Positions 46,381 through 58,860 of a DNA stretch of 64,000 nt are shown piece by piece. A program made the translations under genes and the position numbers. Source of the DNA: Dendrocalamus latiflorus (lineage: Eukaryota > Streptophyta > Magnoliopsida > Poales > Poaceae). The notes under the pieces were generated by a model. That model ran no database searches. It saw only the letters and a program-made list of their open reading frames with translations, and was not told the DNA's origin. The stretch's first letter is position 1, and each line of letters begins with the position of its first letter. The DNA lies in assembly GCA_017311315.1 (NCBI GenBank), contig CM029644.1, forward strand, positions 32,197,606 to 32,261,605. Reading direction: 5' to 3'.

Positions 46381-49300
46381 TGTGACGCCCCACGCATTAT
46401 TATCCTCTCAGGGCCGGATAACCGCATGGGACAAACGGGTTACTATTTGCCTGATCAGTAGAACACTGCTCCGGCAAATGGTAAACCTTTACCAGAGTAG
46501 CGCATCGGAACAATAACATAGATACTGTAGATTTTATTACAGCAACGGCCACATGGCCTACAGTTTGGTATTACAAAAGTACCACTTATAGCAAAAGTAA
46601 GACTAATACCCCAGGGCTCCTCTGCCCACTCCACTGGGCCTTCTAGTCGTCCCAGCCGAAGTATACGGGGTCCACCTCGCCTGGATCTTCGTAATCTCCC
46701 TCCTCTCCAGTCGATTCAGCGCCACCTGCTTCCCCTTCATCCTGCTCGTATACTTCCTCGAGCGGATTAGGGTCTAACAAAGGAGATTAATAGCAAGGGT
46801 GAGTACCACGGTACTCAGCAAGCATAATAGCAATAAATGCACTGATATGTTCTCATGTCCTTAAGTCCATGTTCTAAACTCCTTTATTCTGAAATTAATT
46901 ATATGAAAATATCCAGTCTTGCATTTTTAATTCTCAAATAATTTCTATTTTTCACCCAGTAAGGTACGATCCCTAGTGATCACCGTAGTCCACATTCCAG
47001 TGAACTGGCATGAATTCATGATTTCTTGAGCACTGCGCAGGCTTGTACCACTGTACCCAAAGCTACTCTGAACCTTCTTAACTAGGTTCTTCCACACTGC
47101 CTTAGGTATGGAATCCAGTTCAGAGTACAGAACTTTTCTCCGCTTACGTTAATTTATCCACCAGCCCACTATTATCCATCGGTGTACCAAGTCACTCACT
47201 TGGGCTCCACCGACTTCCAATAGTGTTTGGTTGGACCGGCTCCCGGCCCAACACTCCACTTAACGCTATAGCGTCTGGGACTTACTCATTTCCAGGCTCC
47301 CTGGTTCTGAGCTTCATCCATTTCTTACTCACACATAAATACTTACCCAATGTGGTGGATTGGATTAACGTAATAGGATACTATTTTCCGCCCGTCCAAA
47401 ACGAAAAATTGGTTGGCACGGTAAATACGGTCCCCTATCCGAGTGAAAACGGGGTAAGTCCTTACATCATAGCCCTATGTAAAGAGGTCCGCCTAGCCTC
47501 TCTGCATCCTTTCCCTGAACCTCTTTACCCACCGTATACATCTCTGCTCGTGGGCCTGCTGCTCTTCTCAGCAGTACCACAACTGTTCATCTCTTCCTTT
47601 TCTTTCTCTCTTTCTTTTTCTCCTCTTTTCTTTTCTCATCTTACTCATCATAACATCATCATACTCTGATTTCTTTTTAAAAACAATGGTTTTCATGCAT
47701 TTAAATAGAATTCATACTATTGCTGGAAATACACATATTTTTAACATAACTACGTGCATGGTCGAAGAATGAGCTTGCCTGATACGAGGGTAATTCAGAA
47801 CTGCTAGAAATCAACTTTGTTCTCCCGCTTGGTGATTGCTCGAGTTCTGCAGAATTAATACTACACTTAACATAAATATTTACTGCTATTAATTTTAGGA
47901 AGGGGGTTAAATAGAGAAATAATTCCCTTCCCCACTCTACAATTATTTCTAATTGTGCGGCTTTTCTAAGCATATTTACAGAGCTATTAGTCAGGTTCAT
48001 TTTTAATTAATTACAGAAAATGCTATAAAGGAATACCAAAGTTATTTGCTAAAACCCGATTTACTAGTATCTTACTGGCCTTGCGGCCCTATACCCGTGC
48101 GCACTAGCCTGCTAGCTGCGGCCCACCGACGCCTCGCCCCCTCCCTTTTCCCATCGACGCCTCCTCCTCCTCCTCATTCTGCTGCCGCCCCACCTTTTCA
48201 CCTCTTGGCCTCCCTGCGCCTCTCGGCTTCCTCCCGCTCCCACTCTCCACTGCTCCTCCTCCCCTATGCCTTCTCGCCGCGCCTCCTCTGGACGCCTCCA
48301 TGCCGCGCCTCCTCTCAGCACCCCCACTCGGCGCCTCCTCACGCTTCCTCCTCTTGCCCGGCTCCCTTCTTCACCGCGCCTACCCGACGCCTCGCCGCCT
48401 CTCGTCTGCGCCTCCTCACCGCCGGTCATGGCGCCGCGCCTCCTCACCGCGCTTCCACGCCGCCTTGCCTTTCTCTCACCGCCGCCTCGCCGTGCCTCCA
48501 CGCCGCCGTACCACGCCTCCCTGCCGCGCCGCCTCTCTCGGCCATGGCGCCTCTTCTCTCGGCCGTGGCGCCTCGCCACTTCTCTCGGCTCGGATCCGGG
48601 CCAGATCGGTGGTTTTTGGGGTGGATCTACCTCTACCGGCTTTTCTTATGGTTGGATTTGAGGCTATACCTCACTGGTTTGCGGTGGCTTGCAGGATTCT
48701 TGGGTTTTCCTCCCATGGTGATTGTCGGCCACTGCTAGACCGAGGTGGTGAACTAAAATGAGAAGAACCCGGTGCTACCCTTCCTCTCCTAAGCATTTTA
48801 CATACATTTTATTCCCTCTTTTTACTCCTTTATACTCGGCTCTATACTACCGCAATCGATGATGTGCTTAAGGTTCTGAGTTGTGGTGGTTGTGGGAAAT
48901 GCTTGCGGGTTGTGGCTGTGTCCTCTGTGTGGTTTGGCTCGGATGATTCCAAAGAGGAAAGAACAAAGGTAAAAGGGAAGGTAGAAACCTACTTGTTGGG
49001 CTGTCGGCTGAAGAAGGAAAGTGCACGGGTTGATGGGGACCACTGTTGTTTGCACGTTGTCGCTGTCGGGGACGAAGGTGCGGCTTGCCTCTTTTTGCCG
49101 ATGTGGAAGTCCTTGCCTCGTAGTGGTTCCGTTGACTTGCTTCTTGCTCCCTTGTCCTCGCTTGTCCCGGCTTGTCCTCTTTGCCGCTGCCTTCTCTTCT
49201 TCGGCTCCTTCTGCTCCTCACGACCGTAGCTCTAATCCCACCTTCTGGCCTCCGGCCGAAGGTGCGATCCTATTGGTTGTGGCTGAGGAAAGAGCTCTGG

Positions 49301-50213
49301 GTACTCTCGGCTGTGGACAGTGTGTGTGTTGGCTGTGCTTATCCTTGGGTGAGCTGGGGGAAATGCAATGTATGGGGCTGGTTCTGGGAGTGCAGGGGAG
49401 ATGTTTCTTGGCTGCTCTCTGCTTGCGCTGGCTTCTGCTGGCTGCAGCTGGCTGCCTTCGATCTTATCCCTCCCTGAGTCTTGTTGTTCTGTACCCAAAA
49501 ACCTTCGGTCAAAAGAGGGAACTGAGCACTGTGATGCTGAAATGGGCTGTGCTGGAAATTAATGTGGGCTGTGGCTTGTGGGCTGAAATGTATGACTTTC
49601 ATCTGTGGGCTTCTGTGGACTAAAAGAGCATATGATGGGCTGAAACGATTGGGCTGAAATGAATTTCACTTGTGGGCTTTTATGGATTGAAACGAATGGA
49701 TGAAAGGAGGGCTTTGGGCTGGGGTAAGTGATGTGGGCCTTTTCTTAAGATTTGCCGAATGATGATGTCCACAGAGACGAGAGGTGCCGACCGGCTTGGA
49801 ACGGTCTGGGGAGTCTCTAAGACGTTCTCGAATTGGCCCTAGCAGCCCAGGGGCACTGACGGCAACTTAAGTTATTTTATTTATTCTTCCTTGGATTGTT
49901 AATTATCTAATTCTCTAATTACACAAGAAAATAGGTTTGGTTTGATACTAACGGTAATTCTACTTGCAGGCGAAGAACGAAGAAATGCACATGGGCTCCT
50001 ACGCCGAAGACCTCGACGCCGGAGTTTAATCTTCAATTTTGTAACATATGCTTGTAATGAGAATGATGTAATTTACTATTATGAATGCAATGCCCAACAA
50101 TGTAATTCGATTTTGCAATCCTATTTGTAATGATGCTTGATGAAATGCAGTAATTAATTTAATTACCCGCTAATTACTTACTTAGCTAGGGTATTAGATT
50201 TAGGGTTCTTTCA
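46381..50213 (-). repeat. 5' LTR of the Del/Tekay-like element
   Basis: 3,833 bp, the same length as the 3' LTR and with no difference found. In element orientation it runs from 50213 (TGAAAG) to 46381 (GTCACA). Confidence 0.93.
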
Positions 50214-51213
50214 GATTTCAACCCTCTTCTCAAGATCATTTAAGGGAGTTTTTGTTGACTGAGGAATATGCAAGAACCAAGAGTTTGTTGCAGGAACGTG
50301 ATGCTGAAAAGGTGAAGAATGGATGCTCTATCATGACCGATGCTTGGTCAGATAAGAAGAGGAGAAGCATAATGAACTTGTGCACAAATTGTGCTGATGG
50401 AACAAGTTTTATCAGCTCAAAGGAGATGTCAGATGTGTCACACACAAGTGAAGTCATCTTTGAACTAGTGGACAAAGCAATTGAAGAAATTGGCTCTGAC
50501 GATGTAGTGCAAGTAGTGACTGACAATGCTTCTAATAACATGGGAGCAAGGAAGCTGTTGTATGAGAAGAGACCAAACATCTTTTGGACCTCATATGCAA
50601 CTCACACAATCAACTTGATGCTACAAGGAATTGGCAGCCAAAAGAGATTCCAGAAGGTAATTGACCAAGCAAAGGCATTCACTATCCTTTGTCTATGGGC
50701 ACACAAGAACTTTGAAGTGCATGATACACTTCACAGAGGGCAGAGAAATAGTAAGGCCAGGAGTAACTAGATTTGCTTCAGCATTTCTTACTTTGAACAG
50801 CATTCTAGAGAAGAAGGATCAGCTAAGAAAGATGGTGGTTCATAGCAAGTGGACACATTGAGAGATGTGCAGTCAAAAAAAGGAAAGGATGCGACAGCAA
50901 TAATGATGAATCCAGAATTTTGGAAGAAGTCAAGATGTGCGTGAAGGTTTTTTGAGCCTCTAGTAAAAGTTCTTCGTTTGGTTGATGAGGATGTGAAGCC
51001 ATCTATGGGTTTCTTGTTTGGAGAATTACTAAAGGCAAAGAGAGAGATCAAGCAGGTTTATGGCAATGTGGAGTCTCGCTACAAAGATGTAATGGCTATT
51101 GTTGAAAAGAAGATGAAAGGCCGGCTTGATTCTCCATTGCACTTGAGTGCATTCTGTTGAATCCTTATTACAGTTATGTTGATAATTCGATCTTCGATGA
51201 TGGCAACAATAAC
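50214..51213 (+). pseudogene. hAT-superfamily transposase, middle part (DUF659-like)
   Basis: Encodes SIMTDAWSDKKRRSIMNLCT, then VVQVVTDNASNNMGARKLL, FWTSYATHTINLML and, after breaks, RPGVTRFASAFLTLNSIL and VKPSMGFLFGELLKAKREI. The first two motifs are typical of the DUF659/RNase-H-like core of hAT transposases. The N-terminal zinc finger is missing because the frame is cut at 50214 by the LTR. Frame changes near 50696 and stops near 50860, 50955 and 51158 kill it. The reading continues on the far side of the inserted Ty3 element at 62426. Confidence 0.83.
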
Positions 51214-51218
51214 AGAAG

Positions 51219-51462
51219 TGTTGTGGCTACAGACCAAACAGAGAGAGAGATGGTAGTGGAGAGTGATGAAGATAAGTGTAATGGCCTGGGTCCTCCCCAT
51301 GGCTTACTCATATATATATACACATGAGGAGTGCTTTTACAGCTATACCCTTACATCTGGTTATCCCCTCTGGGGCAGTTATGTCATTACACATGGCCTA
51401 TTCTGGGCCTTATAATCTCCTACCAGGCCTGCTGGGTTTAGGTGGGGGCCACCCCTACGACA
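51219..51462 (-). repeat. 3' LTR of the 11.2 kb Ty3 element
   Basis: 244 bp, TGTTGTGG...ACGACA on the plus strand. Contains a TATA-like tatatatata run near 51310. The adjacent internal bases read GAGAGGCTCC on the element strand, a weak polypurine tract. Confidence 0.93.
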
Positions 51463-52195
51463 GGAGCCTCTCATGGTGAAGGGCTTCACAGGGCCGAAGC
51501 CATGTCGCCGAGTCCTTTGGCCCCCTCCGTCCCCCTGCGGCCTGTGAATTCCTCCAAACTTGACCCGGGGCTGTGCTGTGGCCGAAGCAGATGCGTGTTC
51601 TTCTGACCGTCCATGTGGCGAGGCGTGCTTGGCGCGGTGTGGGCCTTGAGGCGTCGTGCCCATCAATGTGACGGCGGACTCCCGGCGTTTGGACTTCTGG
51701 GCGCCCCCCCCCCCCCCCCGCTTGTGCTTCCACCGGTTTGGCGTGCCGCCGATTGGCCTCCCTCCAGGCCGGCGGCTCTTCGCCTGGTGAGGCCGTGTAT
51801 AAATATGCTGGCGACGGGGGGCCGCTCCCTAGATATCCCTTGCTGTACATCCCGTACCTATTCATGGTTAGCTTCTCATGTGTAGGGAAAATTTTGTTCA
51901 CCTGCGTTTGATGACTGCGTCGACTGGCGTCAACGCCCGCGAGCGCCGGTGAACAAAATACGTCCTATTTGTGGGAATGCTTCACAGCTTGAAGCGGAGA
52001 TGGCAAGGCCTCACTTGCTCTCGTAGACAGATATGAAGTAATCCATACGCTCTGATCGTGCGAACGAGCATATGCTGGTGTGGTGACGCATATCTGTTTA
52101 CGAGATCATGTCTGTTCTTGCCGCAAATTGACCTTTGTGTGTTCGAGTTATGGTGGTCGTATGTGCTGTTCTTCGTTCTTCAAGCTCGTTCCATC
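51463..52195. other. Unassigned internal region of the 11.2 kb element
   Basis: GC-rich, with a run of 17-18 C at about 51705-51720 that is likely to be length-variable or an assembly weak point. No conserved protein in any frame. Confidence 0.4.
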
Positions 52196-53245
52196 CCCAT
52201 TCTTCGAGTGGGTGGCAACGGAGGTTGGCGCCGAAGTCGAAGTAGACGCGCGCGCGCTCCGTCCCCTACCCTTCGAACGGGTGGCAGCGAAGCTGTCGCC
52301 TAGTCGGAGTAGATGCGCGCGCTCCGTCCCCTACCCATCGAACGGGTGGCAGCGAAGCTGGCGCCTAGTCGGAGTAGACGCGCGCGCTCCGTCCCCTACC
52401 CTTCGAACGGGTGGCAGCGAAGCTGGCGCCTAGTCGGAGTAGACGCGCGCGCTCCGTCCCCTACCCTTCGAACGGGTGGCAGCGAAGCTGGCGCCTAGTC
52501 GGAGTAGACGCGCGCGCTCCGTCCCCCACCCATCGAACGGGTGGCAGCGAAGCTGGCGCCTAGTCGGAGTAGACGCGCGCGCTCCGTCCCCCACCCTTCG
52601 AACGGGTGGCAGCGAAGCTGGCGCCTAGTCGGAGTAGACGCGCGCGCTCCGTCCCCCACCCTTCGCAACGTGGTGGCAGCGAAGCTGGCGCACTAGTCGG
52701 AGTAGACGCGCGCGCTCCGTCCCCCACCCTTCGAACGGGTGGCAGCGAAGCTGGCGCCTAGTCGGAGTAGACGCGCGCGCGCTCCGTCCCCTACCCTTCG
52801 AACGGGGTGGCAGCGAAGCTGGCGCCGAAGTCGGAGTAGACGCGCGCGCTCCGTCCCCTACCCTTCGAACGGGTGGCAGCGAAGCTGGCGCCGAGTCGGA
52901 GTAGACGCGCCGCGCCTCCGTTCCCCTACCCTTCGAACGGTGTGGCAGCGCAAGCTGGCGCCTAGTCGGAAGTAGACGCGCGCGCTCCGTCCCCTACCCA
53001 TCGAGACGGGTGGCAGCGAAGCTGGCCGCCTAGTCGGAGAGTAGACGCGCGCGCTCCGTCCCCTACCCATCGAACGGGCTGGCCAGCGAAGCTGGCCGCC
53101 TAGTCAGAGTAGGACGCACGCGCTCCATCCCCTACCCTTCGAACGGGTGGCAGCGAAGCTGGCGCCTAGTTGGAGTAGACGCGCGGCGCTCCGTCCCCTA
53201 CCCATCGAACGGGGTGGCAGCGAAGCTGGCGCTCTTCGCCCCGCG
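52196..53245. repeat. 65 bp tandem array, about 16 units
   Basis: The word 'gctccgtccc' recurs at 52256, 52321, 52386, 52451, 52516, 52581 and 52646, exactly 65 bp apart, then continues with small indels to about 53245. A unit includes 'cttcgaacgggtggcagcg' and 'aagctggcgcctagtcggag'. The first seven spacings are perfectly regular; later units are more eroded. Confidence 0.93.
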
Positions 53246-53902
53246 AACGCCGCCGTGTGGGCGGGTGACTTGGGGTCTTGTGATGCGGTCTTGCGCTGTA
53301 AAGGTTCCTGGAATCACAGCACGCGGCCCCTGGTCTGCCAGGGTTTAGGTTCCCGTACCGTGCGACCCGACGCGCCCGGGGCACGCGGCGGCCTATGACG
53401 GGTGGGCGGCGGGATGTGGACGGTTGCGTGTTTGCAGCAGCCGCTCGCCGCTTCCCTAGGCAAGGGGGACACTGGGCGGGCGGTGAATGGCGCGGCGCCG
53501 GAGCTGTTGTGATCCCCTGGCCCACTGGTGTGCCTATAATAGCGGCTAGGTAACGCCGTGTTGTGACGGTCCTTGGCGCCCGTGGTCTTGACCTTCCAGC
53601 GTTGGGTGGGGCGTTGTGCTGGACGGGCGCTTGTACGACTGCGGTCGCGCCTCGTACCCGGACCTTCGCGACCCTTCGCTTTTTCAATTACGGGGAATCG
53701 TGCGGGGCGGGCCTTTACACCGCTGCGGTTGCATCCGGCACGCGGATCGTTGCGACGCTTCGGTAGCGGCGGTATGGGCGAGGTGGCTTGAAATAGCCCC
53801 CCCCGTGACAGCGTCCCCGCACCTTTACGCCCTCTTTCCTGCCTGCTCCGCCTTCCACACCTTCGTGCTATCTTCACCGCTTCAGTCTCGTCGTGGGAAG
53901 CG
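53246..53902 (+). other. Upstream region of the antisense gene
   Basis: GC-rich DNA between the 65 bp array and the antisense ATG. It should hold the promoter and leader of the antisense gene, but no convincing TATA box was found. Paired words around 'cgtacccggaccttcgcgac' and 'cggcacgcggatcgttgcgac' suggest diverged repeats. Confidence 0.35.
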
Positions 53903-56900
53903 ATGGCCTCCAGTAGCGAGCTGCGGCCAGGCGGTTGGTGGCCCTACCATTCGCCGGCGATCCTCGCTGTTGGAGGTGAAATACGCGCTCCAAGAGCGGA
54001 CCAGGAGCGGCTGGTGGCGGAGGAGGAAGGCACGTTCTCCGGCGAGCTAGGCCCCTCGCTCGTGACCGAGAAGACGATCCAAGGGCTGCTGCGCGCGGGG
54101 GAAGTTGTCCGGGCGCCAAGACGTACGATTGCCAGTCGCCGACGAGACGGAACCCGCATCCCGAAAGGTCGGAGGCGGTCGTCTTCGTTGCCTTTTTTCG
54201 ACGCGGGGCTCCGGATCCCAGCGGCGGCGGTGGTGGGCGACGTGCTGCGGACCTTCGGGCTGGAGCTGGCGCAACTGACTCCGAACGCCGTGGCCCGGCT
54301 CGCGGTGTACAGCTGGGCCTTGCGCTCGGGGGCATGTTGGCCCAGCGCGTCGCTGTTCGCCTATCTCCATGAGGCACGATGCCAGCCGAAGGGCCGGAAG
54401 GGCGGGACGCTGTCGAGCTTCGGTAGCGTCACTTTTATTCTTCGCTCGTCGTGCAAGAAGCTCTTCCCAGCGAACTCAACTCGCGGGAAGTGGGAGTCCT
54501 ACTGGATGAAGCGGTGGTTCTACCACCGTGTGGAGAGCGGGAGCGGCCTTGAGTGCACGGGTCCGACCAATCGCGTTCAAGCCCTCGCCCGGCCGAACGC
54601 TCGATGATGAGGACAAGCGGAGGGTCAAGCGGCTCGTAGGCGCGGCCGCCCGCCTCAACATGCGCGACCTCGCCGAAGAGTACGTGATGTACAGCGTGGC
54701 GCCGCTTGCCTACGACTGGCGTCTTGCCGCCGAGAGGCGCCGAGACGACAATGTTTCGCCATGGGTTTGCTCGCTGCCGGCGCCGCCCGGTCCTCGTAAG
54801 CCTCGATCGCGTCCCTCCTTCGCTGACGCGAAACGCGTTGTATGCTGATGCTATTCTTCTTTGCTTCAGGGGTTTCCTTGGAGGAGGCGGAGCAAGCCCG
54901 CGCGCGTATTCCTGGGGCCGTACACCGCTAGGGAGCACGAGCAGCGCGCGTCTGCTATCGCCAAGGCGGGGCTGGGGCGAATAAACCGCGTGTGCGAGGT
55001 CCTGGGCCTTGCCGTGCCGGACCGTGTCGCTCTAGACGATGGTGGATCGAAGAAGAAGAAGGCCTCGTCTCGGAAGAGGGGCCGCAGCGGGGCGCCTGCC
55101 GCGCCTGCTGCTAGTGTTTCCGAGGGCGCGGCGGAAGACGCGGAGTCGGACTCGGCGAGGTATGCCGACTCGGGCTTGGGTGGCGCAGGTGCCGAAGGCG
55201 AGGTGTCTTCGGCGAGCGTTCCCGAACGGCGGGTTTTGCCGTTGGCAGCCGGAGGGGGGAAGCTTCGCCGCCCGCCGAAGTCGCCGAGGCGGACCTCGCG
55301 CGGACCGGCGATGCCAAGGTGGAGCCCTCGACCGCGACCGCTGTGGTGCCGGAGGCGCCCTCCGCGGGGGCGCACGCAGCCGTGCTGTCTTTACCACCAG
55401 CAGCGGAAACCGAGGTGCCCCCTGCGAAAACTGCCCCCGTGGAACCTTCGCCCCCAGGCGCGGTAGCCGCGGGGTCTTCCCCAACCACGGCTGCTGGGGG
55501 CGGTGTCGCTGCTGGCTGCCCCGGCCAAACGGCCGTGTGTGCGGCCGGAGCTCCACTGGACACCGCGGGGATTCGTCGTGGCCATGGGCATCAGAAGCTT
55601 GTGGGACTCCAGCGCAAGCATCGGGGGCCCTGCGGCCTATGCGCCTTCTGCCCCTCTGGCCACACCGCCCGCCGCGCAGGGACAGCCGCCGTCCTCCCCG
55701 AACGCGGAGGCTTCTTCTCGCGGCGGGACCATTCCCTCTGCTACCGAAGGTAGGGTGGCTTAGCTTACTCTGGTGTATGATTTTATGCCTTGGGGTGCTT
55801 CACCCGTATCCCTGTTTACAGCGTTGCTCATTCCGGAGGGGGAGCACTCGGCGGAACGCGAGGCCTCCGAGCACGTGAGCCCCGCGGACTTCGTGCCGCC
55901 CCCGGAGACGCTGAGGGCGTGGCGCGGGATTGTAAATGACGCGGCCACCAGCGTCGACCCGCAGGTGCTACAGACCTACGGGGCGGGGCGCCTCGAGGAT
56001 GCCTTCGAGGTGTCCGGGGTGAGGGTAAGTACTCATGCGACCACGCCTGAGCTTAGCTGAGTTTGCTAAGTCTTTTCCCTTCTACAGACCCTTGTGCTGG
56101 GGCAGGCCCTGCAAACGGCCTATGCTCGTAGCCGAACAGCGCTCGAGGATAGGCTACGGGCCGCCGAGGAGGAGCTGCGCGAAGCCTCTGGCGCCCGCTC
56201 TGCCCAGGACGCCCGCATCCGCCAGCTGGAGGCGGAATGCGCCGAAGCGAGGGCGCACGCCGAGGGACTTGTTGCGTCGGCGCAGGAGTCGGCTGCGGCA
56301 GCTGCTGAACGAAAGTTCGCGGCGGAGCGAGACGGGCTCCTGGAGCAGGTCGCCGCGCTAGAGAAGGAAAAAGGCGAGCTTGCCTTGACTCTACCGGAGC
56401 GCAACCGGACGCTGGGCGACGCCTCGGTGGTTGCGTGGGACGCCATGCAAGCGCTGGAGAGCCATCTTCAAGGGATGGTAACCGAGGTGCCAGAGCGCGG
56501 CTTTGGCCCGGAGGAGTTGTCTCGGACCCTCCGCTGGGTCGGGGATGCCGCCAGCGTCGCGCGCGGCGCCGCGATGTCCTTTGACACCCACTGCGCGTAC
56601 ACTTCGGCCTGCTTGGTGTGCGCGCTCCTCCAGCACCGCGGCTGTACGCACGTCGCCGGGCTGGATGACCCCCAGCTGGAGATACCTGGCGGGGCCGGAG
56701 TAATGTCCGGCGCCGTCCGCGCCGCTCGCCGTGCCCTCGGTAGAGATGGCAACGGGTAAATACCCATCGGGTATTGCCATTCCATACCCGTACCCGCTAG
56801 GTGTAAATTTACCCGTCGGGTTACCCGTATCCGCACGCGGGTAGGAAAATTTACCCATACCCGTACCCGCGCGGGTATTACTACCCGACGGGTAACCCGT

Positions 56901-57480
56901 ACCCGCAAACATACCCGGTTCAACACATAAGAATATCATCAATTTAGACATTCATTAATCATACATGCCAAGCACAAAAGCGTCTAATAATCAAAATTAG
57001 TACATCACATAAACATATTTGACATGACCATATCAACATATGACAAACAAATAAACAATCAACAACAAGTAGATAATAAAATTAACATTTGAGTGGGATG
57101 TCTAGTTGTCTAATGCGGGTATTCATTACCCGCGGGTAGACGGGTATGGGTAGTATATACCCACACCCGCACCCGCCTACCCGGCGGGTAGAGGATTTCG
57201 CCCAATAACGTACCCATGGGTACATAAAATTTTCCATACCCGTCTCTTTATCGGGTAAAACCCGTCGGGTATTCGGGTATCGGGTACCCATTGCCATCTC
57301 TAGCCCTCGGGCCCTTCTTCGACCAGATCTGGGGTCACGTTGGGGCGGAAGCTGTACGGATCGAGCTCCGGAAGTCGCTCTACGGGACGGGGAGCCTCGG
57401 CCAATTTCTGGACGGGGTCCCTCGACGCGACGATGGCGGCGCTGGGCCCTCCGAAGGCGCCGGGAACCCGCAGGTCTGAC
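53903..57480 (+). pseudogene. Antisense additional gene of PF04195 type (putative gypsy-type transposon protein)
   Basis: Runs opposite to gag. The first exon from ATG 53903 encodes the PF04195-type core: FFDAGLRIPAAAVVGDVLRT, LAQLTPNAVARLAVYSWAL, FGSVTFILRSSCKKLFPA, WESYWMKRWFYHRVES. A one-base frame change near 54570 separates it from RTLDDEDKRRVKRLVGAAAR and EEYVMYSVAPLAYDW. Intron-like gaps end in pyrimidine-AG at about 54889, 55820 and 56087. A low-complexity Ala/Pro region follows, then a coiled coil (56110-56440) and a C-terminal helical part (DASVVAWDAMQALESHL, GPFFDQIWGHVGAEAVRIEL) interrupted by a hAT MITE. Ends at a TGA near 57480. Function of this family is unknown; antisense genes are known in grass Ty3 elements such as Grande. 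Frame breaks suggest this copy is inactive. Confidence 0.75.
56741..57302. mobile_element. hAT-type MITE, 562 bp, inside the antisense gene
   Basis: Ends TAGAGATGGCAACGGGTA and TACCCATTGCCATCTCTA are inverted repeats. The 8 bp duplication GCCCTCGG is intact at 56733-56740 and 57303-57310. Subterminal 'acccgt/acgggt' words are abundant on both sides. The antisense frame resumes directly after the right duplication. Confidence 0.92.
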
Positions 57481-57929
57481 GCAGTGGTGCCTAGGTGTAG
57501 GCGTGCGTTGTACTGTTCCTTGTCTTTGCGAATAAAGTACACACTTGCTGCCTGCATTCTGACTTTCGCGTATATCCCGGGCAGCTTCCTTGCTGGGACC
57601 GGCTTCGCGCGGCCGACCTTTCAACCCGGCGACGCCTTCGACGCTGGCGAAGGGCCGAAGAGTCGCTTGACTTTTGGGCGAGCCGGCCTTCTTCGAGCGA
57701 GGCCCCAGCTTTAGCGCGTGTTAAGGACGAACCCGCGGGGTAGCGGCTTAGAGCGGCCGGGATGTTGCCGGACCTTTGTACATGTGGTTTTTTTCGGTAC
57801 GCAAACTTCCTGGTATTTTAGGATATGCGCTGTGTGATGATGCCACCGTTGGCAAAGTAGCTGCGCCAGGGTTCCTTGGAGCGGATAGTCCGTAGACTGA
57901 CGCATGCGGAGGCGGACCTCCGCGGTTTG
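57481..57929. other. Downstream region of the antisense gene
   Basis: Contains GAATAAAG at about 57528, a possible poly(A) signal for the plus-strand antisense transcript. Otherwise no coding evidence. Confidence 0.4.
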
Positions 57930-58805
57930 CCTTGCTTTATAGTCCGGAGACTCGCGCGTGCGGAGGCGGACCTCGACGCTACGTCTTATTTAGAGTCTGT
58001 GGACTAGTGCGTGCGGAGGCGGACCTCGACGCTACATCTTATTTACAGTCCGTGGACTGGTGCGTGCGGAAGCGGACTTCGACGCGACGTCTTCTTTATA
58101 GTCCGGAGACTTGTGCGTGCGGAGGCGGACCTCGAAGCTACGACTTCCTTTATAGTCCGGAGACTCGCGCGTGCGGAGGCGGACCTCGACGCTACGTCTT
58201 ATGTAAAGTCCGTGGACTGGTGCGTGCGGAAGCGGACTTCGACGCGACGTCTTCTTTATAGTCCGGAGACTTGTGCGTGCGGAGGCGGACCTCGACGCTA
58301 CGACTTCCTTTATAGTCCGGAGACTTGTGCGTGCGGAGGCGGACCTCGACGCTACGACTTCCTTTATAGTCCGGAGACTCGCGCGTGCGGAGGCGGACCT
58401 CGACGCTACGTCTTATGTAAAGTCCGTGGACTGGTGCGTGCGGAAGCGGACTTCGACGCGACGTCTTCTTTATAGTCCGGAGACTTGTGCGTCCGGAGGC
58501 GGACCTCGACGCTACGACTTCCTTTATAGTCCGGAGACTCGCGCGTGCGGAGGCGGACCTCGACGCTACGTCTTATTTAAAGTCTGTGGACTGGTGCGTG
58601 CGGAGCTAGGCTCAACGCTACGTCTTATTTAAAGTCCGTAGACTGGTGCGTGCGGAGCTAGGCTCAACGCTACATCTTATTTAAAGTCCGTAGACTGGTG
58701 CGTGCGGAGCTAGGCTCAATGCTACGTCTTATTTAAAGTCCGTAGACTGGTGCGTGCGGAGCTAGGCTCAACGCTACGTCTTATTTAAAGTCCGTAGACT
58801 GGTGC
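57930..58805. repeat. 52-54 bp tandem array, about 16-17 units
   Basis: Units contain 'agtccggagactcgcgcgtg', 'cggaggcggacctcgacgct' and 'acgtcttattta'. Two unit types alternate in the first part (tccggagact versus tccgtggact). The last four units are exactly 52 bp apart (58633, 58685, 58737, 58789) with the variant 'gcggagctaggctcaacgct'. Confidence 0.9.
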
Positions 58806-58860
58806 GCGCGAGGGCGTCCCCCCGGTGCGTCTTGGATTATACTCAGGCCCGTCACCTTTG

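Larger units (their letters stand above)
37087..50213 (-). mobile_element. Del/Tekay-like chromovirus with 3.8 kb LTRs
   Basis: A 13.1 kb LTR retrotransposon on the minus strand. The two LTRs are each 3,833 bp, and every stretch compared was identical, including all open frames. Initiator tRNA-Met primer site, polypurine tract, gag-pol order and a chromodomain-like C-terminus are recognisable, but coding regions are degenerate. The flanks CTGTC (37082-37086) and GATTT (50214-50218) are not a target duplication: the left flank is the ATL gene, the right flank is an hAT transposase. Clade assignment from LTR length, primer and domains is inference. Confidence 0.9.
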
